This document shows, piece by piece, positions 41,698-53,026 of a stretch of DNA of 64,000 nucleotides. Source of the stretch: Streptomyces sp. WMMB303 (lineage in GTDB: Bacteria; Actinomycetota; Actinomycetes; Streptomycetales; Streptomycetaceae); the NCBI RefSeq assembly GCF_029351045.1, contig NZ_JARKIN010000001.1, forward strand, positions 488,501 to 552,500, written 5' to 3'. The notes beneath the pieces were generated by a model, which was not told where the DNA came from, did not search any database, and was given only the letters and a program-made list of their open reading frames with translations. Numbering within the stretch: position 1 is the stretch's first letter; each line of letters starts with the position of its first letter. A program made the translations under genes and the position numbers.

Positions 41698-42501
41698 TCA
41701 GGGAGTGGGCAGCCAGTCCACTCGCCCCGCCAGCAGCGCGTAGCCGACGAAGGCCACGATGTCGATCAGTGCGTGGGCCGCCACCAGCGGCCCCACGCGG
41801 CCCCACCGCCGGTAGAGGAAGGCGAAGACGATGCCCATCGCCAGATTGCCGAAGAACCCTCCGACGCCCTGGTAGAGGTGGTAGGAGCCGCGCAACACCG
41901 CGCTCGTGCCGAGCGCGGCGAGCGGCGACCAGCCGAGCTGGTCGAGCCGGCGCAGCAGATATCCGACGACGATGACCTCTTCCAGCACCGAGTTCTGCAC
42001 TGCGGAGGCGACCAGCACCGGATACTTCCACCACACGTCCGGCAGCGACTCCGGCTCCACGGTGAGATTGAACCCCCCGGCCTGGGCCAGCAGATACAGC
42101 CCGATACCGCAGCCGCCGATGCCCGCCGCCAGGGCGGCTCCCCGGCTCAGGTCGAAAACGGGCCTGCGGCGGTCGAGGCCCAGCACCCGCAGCCCTCCCG
42201 CGCCCTCCCGCGCCAGGAGGTGGGCGACCAGGGCCACGGGCACCAACGCGGTGGCGATCCCGAACAGCTGCCAGGCCAGATCGAGCCAGGGGCGTCCGGG
42301 CGCCTGAGAGGAGTTGAGCCGGGCGGCCTGGTCGGCCAGCCCGCCCGGCCGCGTCAGCGCGCCGACGAAACTGATCAGGGACGAGACGGCACTGGCTCCC
42401 AGTGAGAGCGCGAGGACGAGCAGCAGTTCGGTGCCGAGCACCCGCCGCGTCAGCCCGCTCGCTGAGGCGGGCCGTGGTTCCTCAGGCACCTGTGCGCGCA
42501 C
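41698..42501 (-). CDS. CPBP family intramembrane metalloprotease
   Basis: A 267-residue integral membrane protein of the CPBP (Rce1-like, type II CAAX) family with six to eight membrane segments. The motif set is present: the EExxxR site in QNSVLEEVIVVGYLLRRL, the FxxxH region in VLRGSYHLYQGVGGFFGN, and the final HxxxB in PLVAAHALIDIVAFVGYAL. These proteases cleave prenylated peptides or process bacteriocin-related peptides; the natural target is not known. The GTG at 42501 is preceded by GGGAGG. It stands alone. Confidence 0.88.
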   Translation of the reverse strand: MRAQVPEEPRPASASGLTRRVLGTELLLVLALSLGASAVSSLISFVGALTRPGGLADQAARLNSSQAPGRPWLDLAWQLFGIATALVPVALVAHLLAREGAGGLRVLGLDRRRPVFDLSRGAALAAGIGGCGIGLYLLAQAGGFNLTVEPESLPDVWWKYPVLVASAVQNSVLEEVIVVGYLLRRLDQLGWSPLAALGTSAVLRGSYHLYQGVGGFFGNLAMGIVFAFLYRRWGRVGPLVAAHALIDIVAFVGYALLAGRVDWLPTP

Positions 42502-42973
42502 GCGAACCTCCCAATGCCGACGCCGGATCCATCCTTGTCCCTCCTGTCGTTCCACCGGCGGCTCCGCCACCGCCCCGGCGCGCCGCGACGGCACCGTCGG
42601 CGGTCGGGCCGCGTCGTGCCGTCCGCGGGCCGTGCCAATCCGCGGGCCGTGCCAAGGGGACGGCAGCGTCTGAGCGACACGCAGCACGGCGCCGGAGGAG
42701 CGGGGCACGCCGGGGCGGCGCCGCCCTCCGCCGTTGCCGCACCTGCCGGGCGCCCTCCGGTGCGCTGTCATGTCACAGCTTGCCCGACGGCCGGGGCGGG
42801 GCCGGCGTGCGGGGTGCGGCGCACCGGTACGGACGACGCGGCCGGGCCCGCGCCGGATGGCGCGGGCCCGGTGGGGTCGGGGGTGCCGTCGGGGCGGGCA
42901 CACGCGCCGGGCGCGGAGCGCGCGCGACGACCGCCTGGGGCCTGCCGCGCCCGAGCCGGGCGCGGCAGCCGGG
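42502..42973. other. Intergenic region with strong hairpin
   Basis: About 470 bases between two leftward genes. No gene was recognised. It holds the probable promoter of the CPBP gene and, at 42842-42871, a perfect GC-rich hairpin listed separately. Confidence 0.4.
42842..42871 (-). terminator. GC-rich hairpin downstream of glutamate-cysteine ligase-like gene
   Basis: Perfect 13-base arms CCGGGCCCGCGCC (42842-42854) and GGCGCGGGCCCGG (42859-42871) with loop GGAT. The hairpin is about 100 bases past the stop of the gene ending at 42974. There is no T-tract. Confidence 0.55.
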
Positions 42974-44470
42974 CTACGGCCCGTTGTCCCAGGTGTGGAC
43001 GGCCGCCCCGGAGGCGGCCCGGTCGCAGTAGCCGCGGGCCATGGCGGCCAGCGCCTTCTCCCGGTCCAGGCCGGACTCCAGCGCACGGTGGTACGCCGCC
43101 GCCTGCCAGGACGCGCCGTTGACGCGCAGCCGGCAGCGCTCCTCGATCACCGAGAGACAACGGTCCCGGTCGGCCGGCTCCACACCCCACGCGTCGAGCC
43201 CCGCGGCGGCCAGTGGCAGCAACTCCTCGCGCACCAGCCGGACGGCGGGCTGCCGGCGCAGCCCGGTGCCCCGGCCCGAGCGCGGCCACCACAGCTCGGC
43301 CTCGATCCCGTACCGGCACGCCGCCTCGAAGTTCCGCTCGGCGTACTCGAACGGCAGCCGGTTCCAGACCGGTCGCGGCTCGTCGGCCAGTGCGCGCACC
43401 AGCCCGTAGTAGAACGCGGTGTTGGCCAGCACGTCGGACACCGTCGGTCCGGCGGGCAGCACCCGGTTCTCCACCCGCAGGTGCGGGGCGCCGTCCACCA
43501 CCCCGTAGACCGGCCGGTTCCAGCGGTAGATCGTGCCGTTGTGCAGCGTCAGCTCCGACAGGGCCGGCACCCCGCCGGAAGCGAGCACGCGTGCGGGATC
43601 CTCCTCGTCGCAGATGGGCAACAGGGCGGGGAAGTAGCGCAGGTTCTCCTCGAACAGGTCGTACGCGGAGGAGATCCAGCGCTCCCCGAACCAGGTGCGC
43701 GGGCGCACGCCCTGGGCGATCAGCTCGGGCGGGCGGGTGTCCGTCGCCTGGACGAAGAGCGGAACCCGGGACTCGCGCAGCAGCTCGTGCCCGAACAGGA
43801 AGGGCGAGTTCGCCCCCATGGCGACCTGCGCGGCGCTGACGGCCTGCGCCGCGTTCCACACGTCCGCGAACCGGCCGGGCGTCACCTGGAGGTGGAGTTG
43901 CACAGAAGTGCAGGCGGACTCCGGCGCTATCGACTCCGAGGTGCTCACCAGGTGCTCGACCCCCTCGATGTCGAGCGCCACCTCCTCGCCGCGCGCGGCC
44001 ATGATCTGGTCGTTGAGCAGCCGGTAGCGGTCGTCCTCGGTGAGGTTGGCCAGCGTCAGGTCGCGCGCCGTGAGGGTCGGCAGGGTGCCGATCATGACGA
44101 TCCGCGCATCCACTTCCCGAGCCTGCCGGTCCGCGTACGCCAGCCCGGTGCGGAGTTCCTCGGCAAGCTGGTCGAGAACTCTCCCGGAGAGCGCGTGCGG
44201 CACGATGTTCACTTCGAGGTTGAACTGCCCCAGTTCTGTCTGGAAATCCGAGCTCGCGATGTGCTGGAGTACTTCGGCATTCACCATGAGGGGTTGCCCC
44301 TGGACGTCCGCGAGATTGAGTTCGATCTCCAGCCCCATGAGATTCCTGGGGCGGTCGAACCGCTTCTCCTCCAGTAGCTGCCACAGTCCCCGCAGACATG
44401 TGTGCAGCTTCTCCCGGTACCGCCGTCGATCGGACAGGTCGAACCTGTCGGCGACGACCTTCTCTCCCAT
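42974..44470 (-). CDS. Glutamate-cysteine ligase family protein
   Basis: A 498-residue member of the GCS2-like glutamate-cysteine ligase superfamily (long form). Family features are NLMGLEIELNLADVQGQPLM, QFNLEVNIVPHALSGRVLDQL, STSESIAPESACTSVQLHLQV, and APHLRVENRVLPAGPT for the ATP-grasp-like pocket. Classical ligases of this type make gamma-glutamylcysteine. Actinobacteria use mycothiol, so a role in ergothioneine (EgtA-like) or another gamma-glutamyl compound is more likely, but this is inferred. ATG 44470 is preceded by GGGAGGAAG. Confidence 0.85.
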   Translation of the reverse strand: MGEKVVADRFDLSDRRRYREKLHTCLRGLWQLLEEKRFDRPRNLMGLEIELNLADVQGQPLMVNAEVLQHIASSDFQTELGQFNLEVNIVPHALSGRVLDQLAEELRTGLAYADRQAREVDARIVMIGTLPTLTARDLTLANLTEDDRYRLLNDQIMAARGEEVALDIEGVEHLVSTSESIAPESACTSVQLHLQVTPGRFADVWNAAQAVSAAQVAMGANSPFLFGHELLRESRVPLFVQATDTRPPELIAQGVRPRTWFGERWISSAYDLFEENLRYFPALLPICDEEDPARVLASGGVPALSELTLHNGTIYRWNRPVYGVVDGAPHLRVENRVLPAGPTVSDVLANTAFYYGLVRALADEPRPVWNRLPFEYAERNFEAACRYGIEAELWWPRSGRGTGLRRQPAVRLVREELLPLAAAGLDAWGVEPADRDRCLSVIEERCRLRVNGASWQAAAYHRALESGLDREKALAAMARGYCDRAASGAAVHTWDNGP

Positions 44471-44970
44471 CGGAGGCTTCCTCCCTGCTGGTGGACGCTG
44501 CCGGAGGTCCCGGCCGAGCGTGCACCGATGATGCCCTGCCGCGCCGCGGATAACGCCTGGCAGGGCTGACGCGGCGGGGAACTGCCGCTACGCTGGCCGA
44601 GGCCCGGCGGCACATTCCCTCGGCATACGGCAGTGTCCAGCTCGCGCGGCACAGCTCTCGTCATAAGCACCGACGACATCAGGCCGACCGCGTATTGCCC
44701 GGAATCCGAGGCCAACTGCGCAGCGTCGGCATCGGCGCAGGTGAAAAGTCCGTCGAATCGTCCTGTTACGACCTTACGGGAAACAGCGGGGCACGTTAGC
44801 GGAAACACCACTCGAACACATCTCGTATAAACTGCGCGAACGAGGCAGAGACGTGGCGATCCCGGCCGCCCCGGTCGACCCCTCCCAGCCGCGCCTGCGG
44901 CCATCTCCGCGCCGACACCGCCGTCGCGCCCTTGCCAGCACCATGTGTCTCCCAAGAGAGGCGACCCGCC
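44471..44970. other. Intergenic region, divergent
   Basis: About 500 bases with no recognisable gene between the divergent ligase and the gene at 44971. Near the right end TATAAACT (44826-44833) stands out as a possible -10 for the rightward gene, about 140 bases ahead of its start. No convincing -35 was found. Confidence 0.4.
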
Positions 44971-45666
44971 ATGCCGCTGCACGTACTCCCGGCCCCGGCC
45001 CCCGCTCTGCGCAGTGTCCTGACCGCCCTCGACTCCCCGAGCACGGTCCGGGGCTCCCGGGCCCCGCTCGCCCTGCGCGCGGCACAGGGCCCGCTGCGCC
45101 CCGAACTCCCGCTACCCGCCTACGAGATGGTGCGCGTGGCGCCGGACGGCACCGGGTACGCCACCCCGGCCGCGGTGGCCCCGCGTACCCGGCTGACCGG
45201 CTGGCGCTTCCTGCTGGCCGACGGCGGCGCCGACGGCGAGGGCATCCACGGCTCCGCGTTCGTCGGCACCGCCGAGGCCGTGCCGACCGCGGACGGCTGG
45301 GCCTTCGGCCAGTTCCGGCAGGGCCCCTACGCGCTCTCGACGGTCCGCGCGCTGCGCCAGGCCGAGGTGCTGCCGACGCCCTACCAACCGCGCCTGCTGT
45401 CGGTGCCGGAGCTCTACATGCTGACCCTGTGGCTGCACGCCGACGTCGGCGGGGACGCGCATGACGGCGTACCGGACCCGGCCGATCTGCTGATCCCCCT
45501 GGCCCCGGCGCCGCCCGGCATCGCCCCGCACACCGCGCACCGCGTGGACGCACTGCTGCCCGTGCTGACCCGCAGGCTCGGGTCGGCGCCGGCCTCCGCT
45601 CCCGCCCCCGCTCCCGCCCCCGAAACGGACGCCGGTACGGCACCGCTGCTGCGTACGCCCGCGTGA
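44971..45666 (+). CDS. Conserved streptomycete protein, function unknown
   Basis: A 231-residue soluble protein beginning PLHVLPAPAPALRSVLTALDSPS, then APLALRAAQGPLRPELPLPAYEMV. The central part has TGWRFLLADGGADGEGIHGSAFVGTAEAV, and the C-terminal tail is PAPAPAP-rich. I recall this opening as conserved in streptomycetes. No catalytic motif is visible. ATG 44971 has AGAGAGG upstream with about eight-base spacing, and the extension to 44932 is unlike the family. A cytoplasmic location is expected from the lack of a signal. Confidence 0.65.
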   Translation: MPLHVLPAPAPALRSVLTALDSPSTVRGSRAPLALRAAQGPLRPELPLPAYEMVRVAPDGTGYATPAAVAPRTRLTGWRFLLADGGADGEGIHGSAFVGTAEAVPTADGWAFGQFRQGPYALSTVRALRQAEVLPTPYQPRLLSVPELYMLTLWLHADVGGDAHDGVPDPADLLIPLAPAPPGIAPHTAHRVDALLPVLTRRLGSAPASAPAPAPAPETDAGTAPLLRTPA

Positions 45667-45962
45667 GACGGCGTCCGCCTGCGGAATCCGCGGGTGCCGC
45701 TGTGCGCCCCTCCGAATGGGCTAGTCTTCGCGGGAACCCGAACCCCCCGAAATGACGGTGCAGTTGGGCGCAACCGCCTGCCCGGGTGACGCGTCTGTGC
45801 GGTTGGGTACGAGCTGACGCGAAATCCCTGCGAATCCGCGTCGGCAGCGGAACACTGGGAGACGGACCGGAACGTACGCACGTACGGGGTGACGGGGGAT
45901 CGGTCATGCACAACAGGAACCGCAGGACAGACGCCACAACACGACGGAAGACGACACCGACA

Positions 45963-46169
45963 ATGTGCCAGCACCAGCCACCGTGCCCGACAGCGGACTC
46001 AGCCGACAGGGAGGCCGCGCAAGCCGTGGTCCACCACCCGGAGCAGGGCTGGAGCCTGCTCTGCAACGGGGTGCTCCTCTTCGAGGACACGGGAGAGCTG
46101 CTGCCGGACGGGCGGATCATCGCTCCGCACAAGCCGCTCGGCACGCGCCACGTCATCACCGCCGCCTGA
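45963..46169 (+). CDS. DUF5999 small protein
   Basis: A 68-residue protein with the DUF5999 pattern: MCQHQPPCPTADSADREAAQAVVHHPEQGWSLLCNGVLLFEDTGELLPDG, then APHKPLGTRHV. The cysteine and histidine residues at the N-terminus (CxHxxxC) suggest metal binding. This small family is widespread in streptomycetes and of unknown role. An alternative upstream ATG at 45906 adds a non-conserved extension, so 45963 is preferred. It is followed by a hairpin terminator shared with gcvP. Confidence 0.72.
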   Translation: MCQHQPPCPTADSADREAAQAVVHHPEQGWSLLCNGVLLFEDTGELLPDGRIIAPHKPLGTRHVITAA

Positions 46170-46200
46170 CACCCGGCACGCGCGTGCGGTGCGGCCGCCC

Positions 46201-46275
46201 GCACGACGCGGCGCGCCGCGGACGGCCGCACGACGCACGGCAGTATCGCAAATACCGCACAACACCGCACGACGC
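46201..46275. repeat. Three short direct repeats GCACGACGC
   Basis: The 9-mer GCACGACGC occurs at 46201-46209, 46228-46236 and 46267-46275, with partial copies (ACCGCAC) between them, in the 190-base gap between the convergent DUF5999 and gcvP genes. The role is unknown and it may be chance. Confidence 0.35.
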
Positions 46276-46307
46276 AGGGCCGGCACGGCAACCGCCGTAC
46301 CGGCCCT
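46276..46307. terminator. Shared hairpin terminator DUF5999/gcvP
   Basis: The arms 46276-46289 (AGGGCCGGCACGGC) and 46294-46307 (GCCGTACCGGCCCT) are complementary with a central mismatch, around the loop AACC. It lies between two convergent genes and can serve both. Confidence 0.6.
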
Positions 46308-46362
46308 GAATCCGTCGTGCCGTAAGCCGTCGGCCCCGGGAGGCGCGTGCGGCACGCCGTCG

Positions 46363-49269
<2,907 letters not shown>

Positions 49270-49332
49270 CTGCGGGGGCCTCCTGGTCTGTGCGACCTGC
49301 GAGGGGCACCTTTCACGGGTGCCCGGACGGCC

Positions 49333-49552
49333 TCCCCCTCTGTCATCTGACCTGAGAGTTTCACCGAGCCACGTGCCGGACGCTCGGCTTACACCGTCGG
49401 TGAGGGAGGGCTTCGGTGTGCTGGTCCGGGCCCGCCCTGCTTTCCAGAGTGACCTCGTCCGCACGGTACGTGAGCCTGAGAGATTCCGGGGAGGAGTTGC
49501 TCCTTCGGCGCCTCCGGAAACTGCACCGGAGGACTCTCCCGCACGGGGTCGA
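49333..49552 (-). ncRNA. Tandem glycine riboswitch (gcvT motif)
   Basis: On the minus strand the leader contains both aptamers in order. The first, at about 49552-49420, has GGGAGAGTCCTCC, GGCGCCGAAGGAGCAACTCC, AATCTCTCAGGC and GGACGAGGTCACTCTGGA. The second, at about 49419-49333, has CACCGAAGC, CACCGACGGTGTAAGCC and GAAACTCTCAGGT. The double CTCTCAGG hallmark and the linker are typical of the cooperative glycine riboswitch. It should turn on gcvP when glycine is high. Its 3' end lies about 65 bases before the gcvP start. Confidence 0.93.
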
Positions 49553-49686
49553 CAGCCACCTCGAGAGTATCAGCGCCCCCTCGCGTGGTAACCCGGCGTG
49601 CGCCCGAGTGGCCAATAGTCGAAAAGTGCCGTTTCGTGGTGAGTACGCGTAGAAACAGTGTGTCGCGACCCTGGTGGAGGAGCCCC

Positions 49687-50064
49687 GTGCAGACCGGAAC
49701 AGATCCGCGAAGCCTGATCGGCCGCAAGGCGTTCGACCGTGCAGGAGCCAAGATCGGCACCGTGGACGAGGTGTACCTCGACGACGCCACAGGTGACCCG
49801 GAGTGGGCCGCCCTGCGCACGGGCCTCTTCAGCCGTGACGCCTTCGTCCCCCTGGAGCCCTCCGACCTGGACGAGAGGGGACTGCGCGTCCCGTTCGAGC
49901 GGGCTCTGATCAAGAGCGCCCCCGATTTCGGCGTCGGCCGCCACCTCTCCCCGCAGCAGGAGCTGGAGCTCTACCACCACTACGGGCTCGATGTGCCCGT
50001 CGGCGGAGAGTCGTCGCCGCCCCCGGACCGGGACTTCGGACGGATAGCCGGCGCCGGGGACTGA
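49687..50064 (+). CDS. PRC-barrel domain protein
   Basis: A 125-residue protein with a PRC-barrel domain: DPRSLIGRKAFDRAGAKIGTVDEVYLDDATGDPEWAALRTGLFSRDAFVPLEPSDLDERGLRVPFERALIKSAPDFG, then helix LSPQQELELYHHYGLDV. PRC-barrel proteins of this kind are small beta-barrels found in RNA-processing and photosynthesis proteins and, in streptomycetes, in many stress-linked proteins of unknown role. The GTG at 49687 has GAGGAG five bases upstream. Its last 85 bases overlap the end of the convergent dinB gene. Confidence 0.85.
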   Translation: MQTGTDPRSLIGRKAFDRAGAKIGTVDEVYLDDATGDPEWAALRTGLFSRDAFVPLEPSDLDERGLRVPFERALIKSAPDFGVGRHLSPQQELELYHHYGLDVPVGGESSPPPDRDFGRIAGAGD

Positions 50065-51512
50065 TCCGCGGCGAGGCCGGCGATCCCCGCGCCCAGCATG
50101 ACCGGATCGGCGGTCTCCAGTTGCGGATCGTCCACGGAGAAGGTACGCACCCGGCCGGGTGCCGAGTCCGGCTCCTCGAACCGGACGGTGACCTTCCCGA
50201 CGCCGCTGCCCTGCACCCAGCCCCGCCCGTGGACGGCATGGCGCACATCCCGGCCGGGGATCCAGCGCCGGTCGGCCGGCACCGCCGCGCCCGGCTCCTC
50301 GACGGCGGGCGCGGCCTCTCCGGCCACCGGGACCCCGGACAGCTCCTCGGCGTCCCGCTCCGGATCCGCCGGGCCGCCTGCCCCGGTCTCGGCACCGGCC
50401 TGAGGGACGGCCGCCTGCCCCTGGGCGGCCTGGGCCTGCGCGAACAGATCCTCCTGGGTGAAGTCGGCGAGCCCGCTGACGCCTACCCCGAGCAGCCGCA
50501 CACCGGCCGTGGTGTCCACCCCGTCCAGCAGCCGCAGCGCCGCCTCCCGCACGACGCCGGCGTCGTCGGTGGGGCCCCGGAGCGTCTCGGACCTGGTGAG
50601 GGTGGAGAAGTCGTAGCTGCGCACCTTGATGACGACCGTGCGGCCCGACCGCCCGGCCGCACGCAGACGCGTCACACAGCGCCCGGCCAGCCGCTCCACC
50701 TCCAGCCGGACCCGCGTGCGGTCGGTGAGATCGACGTCGTAGGTGTCCTCGACAGAGACCGATTTGGCGTCCCGCTCGGCCACCACAGGGCGGTCGTCGA
50801 CCCCGTGCGCCATCGCGTGGACCGAAGTGCCGTGCGCCCTTCCGAGCAGCCGCAGCAGCTCGTCCTCGCCGACCTCCACGATCTCGCCCACGGTGCTGAT
50901 CCCCGCCCTGCGCAGCACCTCCGCGGTGGCCGGCCCGATCCCGGGCAGGGTCCGCACGGACAGCGGAGCCAGCATTCCCCGCTCGGTGCCCACCGGGATG
51001 AGCACCAGACCGTCCGGTTTGGCCTGCTCCGAGGCGATCTTCGCCAGCATCTTGGACCCCGCGAGCCCCACCGAGCCGGTCAGCCCCGTCGCTGTTCTGA
51101 TGTCCCGCCGCAGCCGCTCACCGACCTCCCGCGCCCCCTCAGCGCCGCCCTGCGCCCCTTCCAGGGCCTCCCCGGCCTCCAGATCCACGAACGCCTCGTC
51201 GAGGCTCAGCGGCTCCACCAGCGGCGAGAGGGCGTGCAGCAGCTCCATCACCACGTCGCTGACCGCGCGGTAGAGCCCGAACCGGGCACCCAGATACGCC
51301 GCGTTCGGTGCCAGCCGCCTCGCCTGTGCCGTGGGCATCGCGGAGTGCACCCCGAAGCGCCGGGCCTCGTAGGAGGCGGTCGAGACCACCCCGCGGGGCC
51401 CGAGACCGCCGACCACGACCGGCTTCCCGCGCAGGCTGGGCTTGGACGCCTGCTCCACCGCGGCGAAGAAGGCATCCATGTCCAGATGCAGGATGGTCGG
51501 CTGGGTCCTCAC
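49980..51512 (-). CDS. dinB: DNA polymerase IV (Y family)
   Basis: A 510-residue Y-family translesion polymerase. Palm motifs are intact: ILHLDMDAFFAAVEQASKPSLRGKPVVVGG (Asp11 and Asp13 region), and SLDEAFVDLEAGEAL with the catalytic Asp-Glu at about residue 104. HhH and little-finger regions follow (LPGIGPATAEVLRRAGISTVGEI). The C-terminal extension of about 140 residues, with acidic and proline-rich parts, is longer than in enteric DinB and ends with a strand-rich segment (WIPGRDVRHAVHGRGWVQGSGVGKVTVRFEEP). The tail overlaps the convergent PRC-barrel gene by 85 bases. Confidence 0.93.
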   Translation of the reverse strand: MRTQPTILHLDMDAFFAAVEQASKPSLRGKPVVVGGLGPRGVVSTASYEARRFGVHSAMPTAQARRLAPNAAYLGARFGLYRAVSDVVMELLHALSPLVEPLSLDEAFVDLEAGEALEGAQGGAEGAREVGERLRRDIRTATGLTGSVGLAGSKMLAKIASEQAKPDGLVLIPVGTERGMLAPLSVRTLPGIGPATAEVLRRAGISTVGEIVEVGEDELLRLLGRAHGTSVHAMAHGVDDRPVVAERDAKSVSVEDTYDVDLTDRTRVRLEVERLAGRCVTRLRAAGRSGRTVVIKVRSYDFSTLTRSETLRGPTDDAGVVREAALRLLDGVDTTAGVRLLGVGVSGLADFTQEDLFAQAQAAQGQAAVPQAGAETGAGGPADPERDAEELSGVPVAGEAAPAVEEPGAAVPADRRWIPGRDVRHAVHGRGWVQGSGVGKVTVRFEEPDSAPGRVRTFSVDDPQLETADPVMLGAGIAGLAADQSPAPAIRPKSRSGGGDDSPPTGTSSP

Positions 51513-51590
51513 ACCGCGATGCTGCCGTACGCCACTGACATTCCCCGGCGGCGGCGTGCCCGGCGGCTGCGCCGACGGGGCGCGGGGCCG

Positions 51591-52235
51591 CTAACCGGCG
51601 CGGTTGCGGCGCCGGGCGAGCTCGTCCTCGGGATGGTCCCGCACGAGCGTCTCACCGGTGTCGACACGCTCCCCGTGCAGCCGGGAGAGCGCCCCCTCGA
51701 CGTCCTTCCAGACGACTCCGACAGCGATTCCGAAGACGCCCTGGCCACCCTGCAGAAGATCGACGACCTCGTCGGGCGAGGAGCACTCGTAGACCGTGGC
51801 CCCGTCGCTCATCAGCGTCATCCGCGCCAGGTCGGTGCGGCCTCCGGAACGCAGGTGCCGGACGGCCGCGCGGATGTTCTGCAGCGAGACGCCGGTGTCC
51901 AGCAACCGCTTGACGATCTTGAGAACGACGATGTCCCGGAAGCTGTAGAGACGCTGGCTGCCCGAGCCGTAGGCGGGGCGGATGCTGGGCTCCACCAGTC
52001 CGGTCCGGGCCCAGTAGTCGAGCTGCCGGTAGGTGATCCCGGCCGCCGAGCAGGCAGTGGGGCCGCGGTAGCCGACCTGCTCCGAGAGAGCGTCGCCGAC
52101 CGGGCCGACGGCACCCGTCGGGGACGACGCGGGGCACGGCCGCCCCGGGGGCGCCTCCTGGCCGGAGGCCGGAACCGGGCCGCCGAGTAGGGACGAGTCG
52201 CCAGCCGCCGTACCTTCGCCGCCGGTGCTTGTCAC
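51591..52235 (-). CDS. MerR family transcriptional regulator
   Basis: A 214-residue MerR regulator. About 50 disordered N-terminal residues are followed by the HTH: QVGYRGPTACSAAGITYRQLDYWARTGLVEPSIRPAYGSGSQRLYSFRDIVVLKIVKRLLDTGVSLQNIRAAVRHL. The C-terminal part has GATVYECSSPDEVVDLLQGGQGVFGIAVGVVWKDVEG and lacks the cysteines of metal sensors. In the conserved streptomycete block it follows the DUF151 gene. Its promoter has a clear -35/-10 pair with an inverted repeat between them, so autoregulation is likely. Confidence 0.92.
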   Translation of the reverse strand: MTSTGGEGTAAGDSSLLGGPVPASGQEAPPGRPCPASSPTGAVGPVGDALSEQVGYRGPTACSAAGITYRQLDYWARTGLVEPSIRPAYGSGSQRLYSFRDIVVLKIVKRLLDTGVSLQNIRAAVRHLRSGGRTDLARMTLMSDGATVYECSSPDEVVDLLQGGQGVFGIAVGVVWKDVEGALSRLHGERVDTGETLVRDHPEDELARRRNRAG

Positions 52236-52286
52236 GCCGACCTCCGTCCTTCACATCCCGGGTCACCCCCGGAACCTGCCCACATG

Positions 52287-52315
52287 AAGGTAGGCAGTCA
52301 CTCCGAGTGCGTCAA
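52287..52315 (-). promoter_or_regulatory. Promoter of the merR gene with embedded palindrome
   Basis: On the minus strand TTGACG (52310-52315) and TACCTT (52287-52292) are separated by exactly 17 bases, a near-consensus housekeeping promoter. The spacer contains the perfect 11-base palindrome CACTCGGAGTG (52299-52309), the position in which MerR proteins bind their own promoters. The leader is about 45 bases. Confidence 0.75.
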
Positions 52316-52478
52316 TGATCGCCACACTCGGCACGGCGAGTGATAGTGCCCGGGAGAGTGGTTTCGCGTGCCCGGAGACGGGGAAAGGCTGGCCGGATGC
52401 CCTGTGGACCACGCCCGGCGCGCACCCCTCTCCGGCCCCGGCCGGGAGCGCCGGCCGCGGCTGCCTATCGACGGAGCA

Positions 52479-52952
52479 TCACTGGCTGCTGGTGCCGAAG
52501 TCCTCCGGGGAGATCTGGTCGAGGAACTCGCGGAATTTCTCCACCTCGTCCTCCTGCTCGTCCGGGATCGCGATCCCCGCGTCGTCCAGCACACCGTCGC
52601 TGCCGTAGATCGGCGTTCCGGTGCGCAGGGCGAGCGCTATGGCGTCGGACGGACGGGCACTGACTTCCACTCCGCTGGCGAAGACCAGCTCCGCGTAGAA
52701 CACGCCTTCCCGCAGATCCACGATGCGGACCGCGGTCAGCTCCTGACCCACTGCTTCCAGGACGTCCTTGAACAGGTCATGGGTGAGTGGGCGTGCGGGG
52801 GTCATGCCCTGCTGCGCGAAGGCGATCGCGGTCGCCTCCCCAGGGCCGATCCAAATGGGGAGGTAGCGGTCGCCTCCCACTTCTCGCAGGAGCACGATCG
52901 GTTGGTTGGTGGGCATTTCCACCCGGACACCCACGACGTCGAGCTCATTCAC
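52479..52952 (-). CDS. Bifunctional nuclease (BFN/DUF151) family protein
   Basis: A 157-residue protein of the BFN/DUF151 family. It has LDVVGVRVEMPTNQPIVLLREVGGDRYLPIWIGPGEATAIAFAQQGMTPARPLTHDLFKDVLEAVGQELTAVRIVDLREGVFYAELVF, then EVSARPSDAIALALRTGTPIYGSD and an acidic tail (PDEQEDEVEKFREFLDQISPEDFG). Some members show RNase/DNase activity. In actinobacteria its place between two MerR genes is conserved; the cellular function is not settled. Confidence 0.9.
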   Translation of the reverse strand: MNELDVVGVRVEMPTNQPIVLLREVGGDRYLPIWIGPGEATAIAFAQQGMTPARPLTHDLFKDVLEAVGQELTAVRIVDLREGVFYAELVFASGVEVSARPSDAIALALRTGTPIYGSDGVLDDAGIAIPDEQEDEVEKFREFLDQISPEDFGTSSQ

Positions 52953-53026
52953 ACAGCAACCCTAGGCCGTGCCGCGCCTGTTTGGGTAGTCGGGCAGCCG
53001 TCCGGCACCGGCATCCGTGTGCTGAT

